From contig JAXCGZ010001892.1 in the NCBI GenBank assembly GCA_037179515.1, positions 185,001-249,000 on the forward strand: 64,000 nucleotides of DNA, given 5' to 3'. The first letter of the stretch is position 1; each line of letters opens with the position of its first letter. Shown here one piece after another: positions 13,310-26,879 of this stretch. The stretch is from Halocaridina rubra. Lineage: Eukaryota > Arthropoda > Malacostraca > Decapoda > Atyidae. The position numbers were made by a program, and so were the translations under genes. Under the pieces are notes generated by a model. It did no database searches. It saw only the letters and a program-made list of their open reading frames with translations, and was not told the origin of the DNA.

Positions 13310-13386
13310 CACGGGTTTATCACAAGCATTTGATTAATACCTTTTTGGCACGGGTTTGTCAAAAACGATTGAGTACCTTTTGTTAT
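13310..13386. repeat. Imperfect 39-bp tandem duplication
   Basis: CACGGGTTTATCACAAGCAT at 13310 is echoed by CACGGGTTTGTCAAAAACGA at 13349, both followed by a TACCTTTT block. Confidence 0.6.
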
Positions 13387-14220
13387 ATTTAAAGAAAACT
13401 TGTCTATACTATAACGACAGCCGTAAAAATACACATACAGTATATAAAAAAAATGCATATATGCTCTATTTATTAGCATACGAGCGTAAGCAGGGACTAT
13501 TATGCCATCTTGAATATAGTAGCTACATTTGCCCAAAGGTTAAGTTATTGGAGTCATGACTTGGAACTCTCTTGTCATTCGTTAGTTTCATGGCATGATT
13601 CACTACTGTACTTAGAACAAAATCACTTACGAGTTTAGAATGCATCATTCATATATTTTTTATTAACTTTCATTGAAGTTTTGATTAGCACCTTATATTA
13701 TCATAAATGGTAGCATCCATTAATGTTAATAATTCCTTGTAATGAAATAAAAAAATATTTATGGTTGATGTAAATGCAATTAACATATTCTCGTGACCTA
13801 TTATGGAATTGCTTTTTTGGGGGGCAAATAGACCTTCTTAGCATAATATATGTAATGTCCATTACAGTATTTTTATTAAATATGCTCCAAGACAGCCTTT
13901 ATAATATAATGAATAATTCATATCTAAAAAAGGATACAGTAGTACAAATTAGCTGTGCTCATATTTGTTTTTCACGAAATATAAATCCTATTCAATATAT
14001 CCTATTGCATAGTCTAGTTAGCTGTACAGAATGAAGCAGGTTAGAAACGTGACACAGCAGTCTTACACGTTGTCTTCTTTTTTTTTTCATTTCTTTGTTA
14101 TTATACAAGGACCTATTACTCACATCATATTTGTTACATTGTCTAGAAATGTGTATCTTCTATCCTTAAGCTCTTGGACTGAGGCAAAACAAGAAGCAGT
14201 CTGCTTTTGCAGGCACAAAC

Positions 14221-14366
14221 ACTCCCCAACTTCCGAACGAGTTACGTTCCGATCGGCCGTTCGTATCCAAAATTGTTCTTTATGTTGATATTTTGTATGT
14301 AAAGTACTGTATTGAGTGTGCAGTATTTATCGGATGTTCAAAAGTTGGGGAGCGTCTGTATTTTTT
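14221..14366. mobile_element. MITE-like element with inverted ends
   Basis: Left end CTCCCCAACTTCCGAACGAG and right end AAAAGTTGGGGAGCGTCTG form an inverted repeat (CTCCCCAACTT / AAGTTGGGGAG). A related end sits at 58141-58186. The pattern resembles short Tigger/pogo-type MITEs; flanking duplications were not proven. Confidence 0.5.
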
Positions 14367-15759
14367 TTACACTGATTACACTGTCCAGATATACATATTC
14401 AATAACATGCCCTGCTAAAAATGTGAAAAGTTTGAAAAGTAGTACGGTATATTGGAGTGCATTTTTATAATAGTATAACGTTTTTTAGAACAGTGTGTGG
14501 AACTATTCCTGTAATTTGAAGAAATGTATGTATATAGTATTAACAATATACGGTATGCTATATTTCCAAAAATTTTACTACATATAATGTATTTCAGTCA
14601 GGCACTCAGTGTTAGTAGTACTTGAGAGGAACTATTATTATTATATTTCTTTTCAGCTCTCATGCATGAAAATTGGTAAGGTAATTTAGTAATCAGAGGC
14701 CAATTTTAATGACAGAGCCTTTACATCCAGTATTAAAAAACATTAAAGATCACCAGTTGATGTGATTAATATCCACTGGTATCACCATAGAGTATTACTG
14801 ACAGATCTTAAGACTGATATTATTATGTCATCCAGAGTGGAGTCAATATCTATTAATCACATAGGCTTTGCATGTAGATATAGAAACACTCATTTGTGTA
14901 TATTTGACGATTTTCAGTCGTTGCAGTATTTATGATTAGAAATTACCTGTAACATGAATTTTTATTACAATTAATTTGAATGGTTGTTTTTAAAAAAAAA
15001 AATAGATTGTTAGTAAATTAAGATACGAATAGGTAATAGTTAGAGAACAAGATTCGTTGCAGAGCCTGTTGCGCCTTACAAGCAAGAGCTCGTTTTTGGC
15101 TCTGTAAAATATATAACTTCAGTTAATGAACAATTAAGGAAAAGTGTATTTTAAGCTCACAATATGCTCAGGTCTCCCTTGTCCATTTCTTTTCAAATTA
15201 CTGTATTTTGATTCTGCTTTTTCTATCCTTTTGTTTGCAATAAAGATATACTGAACTCAGCATCAACTAACGGAATTTTGTATAATTCTATTGTAAAATC
15301 TTTTTAAAAGTCTTCTTGTACAAAATGAGTATGTGTAAACCTGGTACGTTCCAGTAGCTATCTTATTTATTTTGAGTAGAAAAAGATATTTTTGTCAAAG
15401 CAAAAACTCAAATGTGAAAATTTTAAGTTTTTTGGCATTTATTTCTCTTATAAAGGCAGCTTTGTTACTCAAACAGTTTTTTGGACTGCCAAATGCATAA
15501 TAAACTTTGATTAACCTAGTTGTTTGAGCAAGTATGGATTTCAGAGGAATAATGCAATCGTCATGTGCCCAGAACTCTAGGCATCAGTTAATTCTGCCTC
15601 AGTAATTCAGGCATAAATGAAACTATGTAAAAATCAATACCTGCTATTCTTCAGTCAGTGTTGAATGATGGGGCATTGCATTCTTAGGTATTGCAATACC
15701 TTCTAATTTTAAGATGTGCCATTCTCTTACAAGAGGTCATTTCAAGAATCCAGGATAAA

Positions 15760-15835
15760 GACACAGAAAAAAGTCTAACCTAACCTGTGACTTTTCTAGC
15801 CAAAAATGTGACATTTTTCTGTGACTTTATTGCTG
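15760..15835. repeat. Hairpin repeat with CCTAA units
   Basis: CACAGAAAAAAGTC, then TAACCTAACC, then TGTGACTTTTCT. The same arrangement with a longer CCTAA-type run occurs at 17174-17312. Confidence 0.5.
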
Positions 15836-16581
15836 GCCACATTTATTAATAGTCCTCACAAGTAGAAGGCTGAGTTAATGTCAGTTACTTTAATATTTTT
15901 GTTTTTTCACCATCAACATCAAGTGTTCTTTTTAATTGCATTTGTCTAAGCCAATACTGTACATTAAATTTCATCAGATTGAACATTATTCTGGGTGGCA
16001 ATACTGCACAACTGCAATGTTATTCTAGTCCTAAATTAAAATAGTTTTGAGAGATTTTTTGTTGTTGTACTATGTTTATTTTTACTGATAAATGTATAAT
16101 GCTGTTATTATTGATTTGTGTATGTTTGATGTCAGTTGAGAGAATTCTGTATTCTATTGATATAGTAGATGTGTTATTTGCTGTTGTGAAGATCTTATTT
16201 TATATGTATTTGGTGACCAGAAATTGAGTCCTGACTGCAGAGCCCATATTGGACTAGCACTGAAATGCCGATGTATGTTAGTGTTTCGTATTATTATTTT
16301 TTTTAATTTCTATATATGTATATATAATCCTTTGCTGTTAAGAGTGACACCAATAGATTTTCAACTAAATGCTTCATGTAGATACACACAACCAAGAGAA
16401 ACGACAATTATTTGCATGTACACAAAAGTTTTAAGTGCCATTTTCCAGTTATATTTGTATGTTGTGTTTATGTAGTAAAACCAGCCTTTTAATATTTCCT
16501 TTTATTATCATGATTTTCAGTAAATATTGGTGAAGAATGAGAGGGAAGTGATAATTAATTAGTTTCTAAATTTTTTTTATC

Positions 16582-16768
16582 GTAGTCACCGTGGCAAAGC
16601 GGTAGCGTCTACGACTTTGAGATGTCAGGTCGATGGTTCGCGCCCAGCCACGTTCTGAGATTAGCAAGGGCATGAACTCAGGGCGATTACATCTGCCAAA
16701 ACAAGTCCTTCGCAAGAAGGCAATCGTCCTAGACTTTGGTAGAAATGGGATCCGTGACGTAAAACCAA
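16582..16768 (+). mobile_element. tRNA-derived SINE
   Basis: The tRNA-like head has an A-box region (GTGGCAAAGCGGTAGCGTC) and a B box (GGTCGATGGTTCGCGCCC). The body contains ATCTGCCAAAACAAGTCC and the 3' part ends GTGACGTAAAACC. It aligns end to end with 58574-58774. The head is diverged and not a functional tRNA. Confidence 0.85.
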
Positions 16769-17221
16769 ATCAAAAAGTAATTTTATCAAGGCTTTCCCTG
16801 GAGGAAGGTAAATTAAATCAAATTTACAACCCTTCTTTCATCATAAATTCTCATTTCATTAGAAATGAGAAGCACTGGTATTGAACTTCGTCAGTGTATA
16901 TTCTTATCTTACATATTACTGTGTTGTGTACACTTATGAAAAAGTTGTCTTGAAAGTAGGCTCTCCTTTCCCCAATTAATACCCACATCTCATAATTAGT
17001 GTCACTTTATCATTTGGTGTTGCATAAGCCATTGTAGAGGAGGGAAAATGAAAACTCTCATTGGCCACTGACAAGAAGGGTATCATAATCTTTTTGCATG
17101 CTCTAAAATAATTTTAAACGCAGATTTCATGTGTGCATAGGTGCAACTTTGATAAATGAATGCATATAAAAAAGTCACACTTAAAAAATTCACAGAAAAA
17201 GTCCCAAGAATAAAAAGCTAA

Positions 17222-17280
17222 CTTAACCTAACTTAAACTAACCTAACCTAGCCTAGCCTAATCTAAGCTAACCTAACCTG
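17222..17280. repeat. Degenerate CCTAA (telomere-like) run
   Basis: About twelve CCTAA-type pentamers with variants (CCTAG, CTTAA, TCTAA), the complement of the arthropod telomere unit TTAGG. They lie between CACAGAAAAAGTC and TGTGACTTTTTT arms. Confidence 0.7.
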
Positions 17281-18353
17281 TGAAGTTTTACCTGTGACTT
17301 TTTTTATGTGCCGTCATAGAATATGTAGAAAACTCAGGGTAAGAACTGTACTATCTAAAGCAAATTAGAGGCAATAATTTGGGGGCACTGTTCTAAAAAG
17401 AGTTCAAGTATGTCCGGTATCATCTATTCTGAAAGGAGTAGTATTGTGATTCCTCCTGTAATGCGTAGTTTTTATTCTGAGTTCAGGTCGTGATAAATAT
17501 AACTGCTCTTTTGACTGGTTAGGCTGGTATTATACCCTCCATTTCCACATCTTTTCATGAATGTGTCTGTGGTTTATATCAGTGTTCTCTCTTGATACGA
17601 TAACAGATATCCCTGTGACCTGTTAATTCAGTTGTTTGCTCATAGAAATCACATCGGAAGTGTTAATCAATATTCCTTATATAGCTATACATATAGTAAA
17701 CAGTTTATTTTTATACAAGTTTCCTACTACGGCAAGGTTAGGTATTCATGCTCTCTGGGGGCAATTTGATGAAAGAGGCTTTATTGTTATATGCCTGTCT
17801 TGTAAACTAAACCTATGATTGAGAATCTATAAGCAATAAAAAGAGAGGGTATAAATGGACACTGTTGTGAAGCCTGCTAACCTTTAGAATCATTCTGTAT
17901 GAAGGATAAGTTGTTAATGGAGCCTGCAGAAGAATTACTCTCTCAATATATACAACTTTAGTTCAAAATTATGTTAATTATTGTACTATTTTTATTCTAT
18001 TTATGATATCCAGCTACAATACATGAAGTAAACACAAATGAGTGAAATTTAAAGGTCATATAGAAATAGAATTATTAATACAACCAGCGGGAATTAATCT
18101 TGAAAATTCAAAAAATAAGAACATAGAATATGTGTATATTTTCATTCAAAAGTAAGAGATCAAATCTTCGTTTCATTAAATAAATGCTTTTATCAACAAA
18201 TAAGCACCAATAAGATTGATGACTGCTGGGAGACACATTTCTCTTGAAAGGGACCATCCAGAACTGGTAAAATGGTCTCCTTGATAATAAGAAGTGGACC
18301 TAATTTAACTGATCTCCCTCACAATTAATATCTACTTGAACTTAAAGCTCACT

Positions 18354-18482
18354 GACTTCCTCAGAGGGACTGACCTAGGGAATTTCATCTAGCCTTAGAG
18401 AATTGACATATAATCTTTGACTTCCTCAGAGGGACTGACCTAGGGAATCTCATCTAGCCTTAGAGAACTGACATATAATCCG
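18354..18482. repeat. 65-bp tandem duplication
   Basis: Copies starting GACTTCCTCAGAGGGACTGA lie at 18354 and 18419 and differ at very few positions. Confidence 0.9.
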
Positions 18483-19021
18483 CCCTCTCTACTTGAGAAA
18501 CTGCTGATAGTGTCCTTTTTAATTAATTCAGCATTACAATATACTGCCCCCCTGTAACAGACTGTGACGACATTGCTGCCAAGGAAACATGGAATCGAAA
18601 GATCTTAAAAGGATAAGTTTTACCAAATTTAGGTCACTGAATTCTTATAAAAGAAAAATATTGGTAGTTTATGCTTTTAAATATTCCATTAAAAGTCTTA
18701 GTACTCTATAGGCTCAAGAAGTAGGATGCCAAACTAGATTATGATCACATTGCTTCTCCTTCCATGAAAAGCATTTTGGTAGTTCAGTGAATCTAGCACC
18801 TAATTCTCCTCTAAGCAGTCTAGAGTTCAACTCTCCAAGTCAGTTTGAACACATTACTCTAGCTAGAGTTATTTGAGTGTAAAGGATTGTGGTTTCCATA
18901 TGTCTCGGAGGCTAAGAGATTTATGGTTTTAGCTCATGTCGGTGGTAAAAGATGACTCTTAAATTACCAATCCATATTTGATTAAATTAGGTCGAGGAGC
19001 ATTAAACAGCCGAGACAGTGA

Positions 19022-19310
19022 TTTTTTTTTTTTTTAATGAGTGTGACTTTAGGACAGGCCAAAAATAAATAAATTAAAACTGCCCTAATCGGGCCTGGGC
19101 ACAAAGAAAACAAATTAAAGAGAAACAGATGGAATGTTATGACTTGTCAGATGTGGAGGGATAAGAGATGTGTAATGAATATCTATGAATATTCGGTATT
19201 GATGTAGGCAAAGAACCATAAATGAAGGAATATTTAACATAGCTACCAATTGATGGGTCCTCCATGACCTGTTCCACTCATCCATGGGTGGAGAATCTAT
19301 AAAAAAAGAA
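19022..19310 (-). mobile_element. LINE/SINE 3' tail, reverse orientation
   Basis: The plus strand begins with a poly(T) run, then GAGTGTGACTTTAGGACAGG and GGGCCTGGGCAC. The reverse complement matches 43380-43585 in order (ATTCATxxATATTCAT, CACATCTGACAAGTCAT, GTGCCCAGGCCCGAT). Non-coding. Confidence 0.75.
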
Positions 19311-20823
<1,513 letters not shown>

Positions 20824-20950
20824 CAGTGGACTGAAAATTACATTAATTTTTCTGTATATATGTATTATTCTAATTGTAACTAATATGGAATACAAAAGTG
20901 CAAAAAAAATTCTCCATGAATACAAATATACAGTATTGCAAATGCATATT

Positions 20951-22385
20951 CTACTTTTTCTGACCATATCCAACCTCTACTTTCTTCAGCAATGGCTTTG
21001 TAACAGTAAAATCAAAGCATGATTTTCCTTTGATTAATTGCTTAGTATGAAGCAAACCTGTTAAGGTTTCAGTAGACAATCTATTTCTGGTTTTAGTTTT
21101 CATTCTGTATATGGCAGAAAAAACTCTCTCGACAGTAGAACTTGAGTGTGGTAAATATAGCAGTGATTGCATGAACTTCGAAAGATTTGTAAACATCAAG
21201 TTATTGTCCATTTGCCTAAGAGAATCTACTTTGCTCCAAAAAAGTTTAGGTGACATATCCAGATTAACATCAAGAGTGCCTGAGGAACTAGCAAGCAACC
21301 TCCATTCTGTGTCTATGTTCTGAACATCTAATTCTATTGAATGGCCAAATGAAGTTATCAAATCTACCAAAGATGGTATTCCTCGATCCATAGCTATATA
21401 TGGACTTAAAGCCTTCAAAGATACCATTGCTGATGAATCAAAAGGAACCTTTTGTAAATCTGAGAGGCAGCTTCCATAAAAAAAAAACTCTAAGCAATTT
21501 TGCCTAAAGTGTCTGAGTTCTTCTGCATCATACTGAGTTTCATTTCTTATCTCAATACCTACTTTGATACCAAGATACATTTCTTTCATAGGTTTGAAAT
21601 GACTATAGTCTCTGATCTTTATGTGTCTCAGTGGAGTTTTACTAACATAACTTTCTCTGAGATAGCATTCTAAAATGTTTTTTAGAGCTGAAGATACTGA
21701 ACTTTAAAAAATGTGTATTTGTGGTGACTCAGACTGGATTTGTTTATTCAGGTTATTAAAAATAGGCAAGACAAAATCAAGAAACAACAGATACAGTTTA
21801 GTAATAGGGTTACTTAGTCTCTGCAAAATGATTTCTGGACTGGTAAGTTTATCAACCAGGGCAGCATTAGTAAAGTTTCAGTGCATTGTATTGTTCAAGA
21901 AGTCTGGTCACAACCAAATGCAGAGAGAGCCATCTAGTTTGTGATGAATGTAGTAATTTATGTGGTTTGACATTGGTGAAACCTTGAGACTCCTCAAACT
22001 CACCCATGAGCTCAAAGCTGCAGTGGAAGTAACTATAAATGTCCCTAGCTAGGTCCTCTAAAGATCGAGGTAATTTAAAACAAGTATAAGATGCACACAG
22101 AGCAAAGGAATGACAAATACACTTCATCACAAATAAATGTGGTATGTTTTTCTTCAGTAGTGATGACAAGGAATGGTGTGCTCCTAGTATCGAGTTTGCC
22201 CCATCTGCAGCAAAACCTAGCATATTATGTTTATAAGGAATACCATGCTTACTGAAAAAGCTTACCACATGATTATGTAATGTATCAGCAGTTGCATCTT
22301 TGAGAGGAATTAGGCCAAGGAAAGCATCGCTAAAAGCATCCTCTAATAATACCCGAGCTACCAAACACAGATGTTTAACACAACC
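20951..22385 (-). pseudogene. hAT-family transposase, C-terminal part, broken
   Basis: The minus strand encodes a hAT transposase core: LVARVLLEDAFSDAF, FAADGANSILG, CICHSFALCAS, TRWLSL, and at the C-terminus LPHSSSTVERVFSAI, the dimerisation block typical of hAT proteins. Frameshifts lie near 21880 (after NALKLY) and near 21710 at a poly(T) tract. Its N-terminal part continues at 28265, on the far side of a BEL/Pao insertion, so it cannot encode an intact protein. A domesticated host gene is unlikely given the breaks. Confidence 0.88.
22381..22385. repeat. Target site duplication, left (CAACC)
   Basis: CAACC directly precedes the 5' LTR and is repeated at 28260-28264 directly after the 3' LTR. 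Confidence 0.9.
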
Positions 22386-23297
22386 TGTGGTGATCTGTCT
22401 ATCACACACAGTTTCATTGGTTATACCTTGTGTGTGTTTTATTGTAATACCATAATTAGCATTGCATCAGCCTACATGTATATATTCGTTTGAGAGACTA
22501 TATTATAACAATAATTTATTTTGTCATTAAATTCATCTTTTTCTCATGAATAATTGGAATTTGTTTGTAAAGCTAATCTAAATCTTAGGAAATCCTTAAT
22601 TATGTATAATATGATAAAATTATATCCTTGTATTTTAGAATGTGATGCTCGTCTGCTTTGTTTACAGAACAGACGAGAACTCGCTCTAAGGACGGCACCA
22701 GGTGATGAGCTATTGTTAGAGACTCGTAAAATTCGTGTAAATTTATGAGCCTCCCATTTCGCCCCTTGGACTAGTGCTGTCGAATTTGTCAAGCAGTGAC
22801 TGTGTTTTAATATTGTATAAAGTTTTTGGATTTTGAACAATTATTATTTCGTTATTAAGTGTTGTTTATTTTGATGTGTCCAGCAGTCGTGCCTGGAGCT
22901 ATAACTCTTTGTTATTTTTGTAAAATTTAACCTTTTCTTTTGGGCTGAAATATTGCTCCATTATAATATTAACTTTTTTTCAATATATTTTTATATTTTA
23001 TCGATGAGTCTTTCATTTAAGCCTGGATTCATGCAGTGTTCAGTTAATATTTTTTAGTGTATTTGTGTTATTTACCAGTGGGAGTTCTCCACTAACTATT
23101 AAGCAAACGTAACTCATGCCCTTCCCCTATAGTACCGTACAGTTTTTCTTATATTTAATTATAAGCCAGTAAGTTTTAGCCCAACTTTATTTGAAGTTGG
23201 TGGAGTAAATATTTTTGTGTACGGTAGCCTGCAAAAAACTGAGAGTAGACTATTCATTGACCAGGTGAAAGCAGGCATTCTGGGAATAGTCACCACA
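22386..23297 (+). repeat. 5' LTR of BEL/Pao element
   Basis: 912 bp, TGTGGTGATCTG to AGTCACCACA. Near-identical to 27348-28259. Confidence 0.95.
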
Positions 23298-23312
23298 TAT
23301 TCTAGCTTTTTC

Positions 23313-23330
23313 TGGTCCTTCAAACCGGAT
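23313..23330 (+). other. Candidate primer binding site
   Basis: TGGTCCTTCAAACCGGAT lies 15 bp after the 5' LTR, where a BEL/Pao tRNA primer site is expected. Assigned by position and resemblance. Confidence 0.5.
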
Positions 23331-23645
23331 GGTTCCTAGCCTAGCTAGCATACTTTACTACATTTACTGAATGGAATTTGGAATAGGCTACCCTTGGTAT
23401 TGTTTTTGAACTTTGATATTAAAACACTGCGCATAAATCCATGGCATATTTTTTGCGATATCACTGCTGATGTTGAATTCTTTAGTCCAAGGGAAGGTTT
23501 AGATTAGCTATTTGAATACATGCGTGTGTAATCAAGTGTACCTAGGATATAAATATTATAATCCTAGTGAATTTTGGTATTAGTTTAGTTTGGCCACCTA
23601 GCCAAATTATTGTGATTTGTATAAGGTAAAGATTAATCCAGCAAG

Positions 23646-25025
23646 ATGTCTTTACCATCAATTGATGAAAGTAAAGCGTTTGAACTTTACAAGGTTGTAA
23701 CCGACGATCTGACAGATATGCTCAGTTCTATAGAACATGACCTTAAAGCGTCTCCACCATCCTTATGGTCGTTACAGTTTTCAGAAGCAGAACTTACAAA
23801 GTTGTACGAGTCCATTGATGTACATTGGACAGCTAGTCAAGGTGTGCTCCCTCCCCATGTGTCCTGCAGTTACCTGGTGGATGCTTCGGATAACGAGGGT
23901 AGTACCCAGCTTAGCCAAGTTTCTAGAGAGCACAGAACTCTGAAACGTAATGCCTATAAAGTGCTCATACAAATGAAGTCAGCTATAGATGATCATTTGT
24001 CCTTTGGTAGTCAAGCACAAGCTACAACTAGTCAAGCTCCTAGTCAGACAGTAGTACCTGCTAGACCCCTTCCACACCCTAAATTGCCTGAGATTAAGAT
24101 TCCTGAATTTGATGGTCAGTTGAGTCAGTGGAATTGTTTTTTGGATTCCTTTAGTAGTTTAATTGATAGTCGTCAAGACATTGACCCAGTATTGAAATTT
24201 AACATGCTCAGATCTTATTTGAGAGGTAAAGCTTATAGAACCATTGAAGGTCTTCCCATAACTAGTGGTAATTACAGTATAGCATTAAGTTTGTTGAGAA
24301 AAAGCTTTGCCGACAATGACCTTTTGTTGCAACAATTACATTTAGACTTGATGAACATCAAACCCCCTGAACATAATTTGACTGAGTTGACTGAATTTCA
24401 CTTAACATTTCAATGTTTGTTGATGCAAAAAGATGGTGTAACCCAAGTACCTTGTGATGATTACCTAATAAAAGACATAATTGCTAAGAAACTTAGTCCT
24501 AAAACTTTAGAGTACTTTTTTAATAAGTACAGTACTTATACTTTGACTATTACACAATTGAAGGATGGTATTGGACACCTTATCAAGGTCATGGAATGTT
24601 CTCGTATTCTCTCTGATCAGTCTAGGAATAAGCAAGGTTCACATTCTGATGCACATTCCAAAACTAAAGTAGTAACTAGTCAGAATTCTAGTACAAATTC
24701 CAATCATAGGTTTAGTACAGTACCTAAACAAGTAGTTGTGTCACAGACTCAAAATAAGTCTAATTCGTCATCTAGCAATTCAAGTACTTGGAACAAACCT
24801 TGTCTCTTTTGTAAGGATATTCATAATACTAAGTTTTGTTCTAATTACGCAACTCATGAAGCCAGGAAGAACAGAGTTAGAGAGTTAGAACTATGTTTCG
24901 TGTGTATGCAGAAAGGCCATAGAGCCTCACAGTGTAGAGAGACGGCCGAGTGTAGAAATTGTAATGGCAAAAATCATACCTTTCTCTGCATGAAACTAAC
25001 CAACCGTAGTACTGCAGTTAATTAA
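23646..25025 (+). CDS. BEL/Pao Gag
   Basis: 459 codons from ATG to TAA. The N-terminal half is a capsid-like region (PEFDGQLSQWNCFLDSF, a typical BEL/Pao gag block near residue 155). Three Cys-rich knuckles follow: CLFCKDIHNTKFC near residue 389, a CX2CX4HX4C knuckle (CFVCMQKGHRASQC) near 417 and CRNCNGKNHTFLC near 440. Gag binds and packages element RNA. The stop is in the same frame as the pol sequence beyond it; most BEL/Pao elements have one gag-pol frame, so this TAA is either a nonsense mutation or a readthrough stop. Confidence 0.9.
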   Translation: MSLPSIDESKAFELYKVVTDDLTDMLSSIEHDLKASPPSLWSLQFSEAELTKLYESIDVHWTASQGVLPPHVSCSYLVDASDNEGSTQLSQVSREHRTLKRNAYKVLIQMKSAIDDHLSFGSQAQATTSQAPSQTVVPARPLPHPKLPEIKIPEFDGQLSQWNCFLDSFSSLIDSRQDIDPVLKFNMLRSYLRGKAYRTIEGLPITSGNYSIALSLLRKSFADNDLLLQQLHLDLMNIKPPEHNLTELTEFHLTFQCLLMQKDGVTQVPCDDYLIKDIIAKKLSPKTLEYFFNKYSTYTLTITQLKDGIGHLIKVMECSRILSDQSRNKQGSHSDAHSKTKVVTSQNSSTNSNHRFSTVPKQVVVSQTQNKSNSSSSNSSTWNKPCLFCKDIHNTKFCSNYATHEARKNRVRELELCFVCMQKGHRASQCRETAECRNCNGKNHTFLCMKLTNRSTAVN

Positions 25026-25694
25026 GTGTCAGTTGCATCTAATGCCCCAACAGTTATTAATAATGGAACTAACCTTAGCAGTAACATTCCCACTAATCAA
25101 GTAGTAGTGGATGATAAGTTTAGAATCCTGTCAGGAAGCGATGACATTGTCGCTAATTCTGTTCAAACAGATGTCCAGACTAATAAGGTTCCACTTCCTT
25201 CAGTAGCACTTCCTACAGCAATTGTTAAGATTTCTGGTGCTGGGGCACGTGAAACAGTTAGGATGTTTTTAGATACCGGTGCTCAACGGTCTTTCATTCA
25301 TTCTGCAGTAGTAAAGCGCCTTAAACTCAATCCAGTGTTTCGTATCTCACTTAAACTGACTTCATTTGGTAATCAAGCCGAAAACATTTTGTGTGACGTC
25401 GTTCGTGTTGTAGTACGCATTGGTACACAACGTATTCCGATTTATGCTGTCGTCTATGATAAGGTTAACACTACGTTATATGTACCTGGCATTGCTAGTG
25501 TTGCAGAAGCACTCACAAAAAAGGGGATCAAACTTGCAGATCCTAACGTTGAGTCTGATGTGATTAGTGACATAAGTATGGTAATTGGTGCCGATTACTG
25601 TTCTAGATTTGTGACCAACCATACTTTCTATTCTGGAATTACACTTTTGTCTAGTCCAGCAGGTTCGATTATCTTTGGACCTATGCCAAACTAG
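25026..25694 (+). pseudogene. BEL/Pao protease segment of pol
   Basis: In frame with gag after its TAA. An aspartic protease active site (FLDTGAQRSFI) lies near 25270. It ends at an in-frame TAG (25692-25694), after which the frame continues. The retropepsin-type enzyme would mature the polyprotein. Confidence 0.85.
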
Positions 25695-26879
25695 GCAATT
25701 AGTTCTCAGACAGTTAACACAGTTAATGGGCAACATGTGCTTTGTGCTCGTGTAAGAGTACAAACCCTTGAGTCCGAAGTTCAGAACCTTTGGAATTTAG
25801 ATGTTATTGGTATTAAGAATGAAACTTTAACACCCGAGGAAGTACAATCAGTGAGTCAATTTGAGTCCACTTGCCAGAAGGCAGACAATCAGTATTTCGT
25901 GGAATTACCCTTTAAGGGCACTGAGAGACCAGCAACTAACTATAGAAGACCTTATGGTCAGCTCATGTCACTAGCTAAATCCTTTGCAACTCGTCCAGAA
26001 CTTTATGGACAATACTCAGAGATTTTTAATGAGTACATTGAATTGGGATTCATTGAGAAAATTGATAACCCTTCAGTTACAGACGGACTGACTCATTACT
26101 TGCCTCATCATCCAGTCTACAAGAATTCTCCTACCACTCCTATTAGAGTAGTGTTTAATGCTTCTAGTAGAGCTGATTCACAATCAAAGAGTCTGAATGA
26201 ATGTTTACTAACAGGTCCAAGCCTAACCCAGAAACTTGTTGATTCACTCATTGAATTTCGTACTAACCCTGTAGCTGCTGTATCAGACATTTCCAAAGCC
26301 TTCCTACATATAGGTATTTTGCCAAACTGCAGAGATTTCTGTAGATTCTTGTGGTTCGAGGATGAAACACTTCAGAAAATAGTTACCTATAGATTTAAAG
26401 TAGTACTCCTTGGTACAACATCATCTCCCTTTTTGCTTCAGAAAACACTCACATATCACTTGGAGACACATTCACATCCAGTAGCTAAGTCTCTGATCTC
26501 TCATTTCTATGTAGATAACTTTGTTTGTACCTATTCAGACTCTGAACAGTTAAAAACAGAGTATCCCATAGTAAATTCTATTTTAGCAGAAGCCTCTATG
26601 CCATTACAAGGTTGGGTGAGTAATGATGTAAAATTTAATGATGAAGTAGGTGTTAATCATGACCAATTGGATCTGAATAATGTAAATGTTTTAGGAATTT
26701 CTTGGAATGTTGTAAACGATGAAATCAAATTGTACTCAAGTAAGAAAGTGTGCAAGGAGGAGTGTGTGCATCATCAAATCACCAAGAGATCAGTTGTATC
26801 TGTAATTGCTAGTGTATTTGATCCTTTAGGATTGTTATCACCACTCTTGATCAAGGGAAAGTTGTTCATTTCAAAATGA
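25695..26879 (+). pseudogene. BEL/Pao reverse transcriptase segment of pol
   Basis: Same frame as gag and protease. Recognisable blocks are YLPHHPVYK, IRVVFNASSR, AVSDISKAFLHI and the catalytic motif FYVDNF near 26510, then FDPLGLLSPL. The last stop is an in-frame TGA (26877-26879), with coding sequence continuing beyond. The YVDN variant replaces the usual second Asp with Asn at the catalytic site, so activity is doubtful. Confidence 0.88.

Larger units (their letters stand above)
12291..16581. other. AT-rich non-coding DNA
   Basis: No gene recognised. It holds an ATT microsatellite at 12677-12710, a degenerate 39-bp duplication (13310-13386), a MITE-like repeat (14221-14366) and a hairpin repeat near 15760. 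Short frames here show no protein-like composition. Confidence 0.5.
16769..19021. other. AT-rich non-coding DNA
   Basis: No gene recognised. It includes the CCTAA run at 17222-17280 and the 65-bp duplication at 18354-18482. Confidence 0.5.

Noticed and set aside
16633..16884. An 83-codon frame starting in the tRNA-like sequence
   Set aside because: It lies across a SINE and unique DNA and has no protein-like features.
22554..22748. A 64-codon frame repeated at 27516
   Set aside because: Within both BEL LTRs; repetition reflects LTR identity, with no conserved domain.
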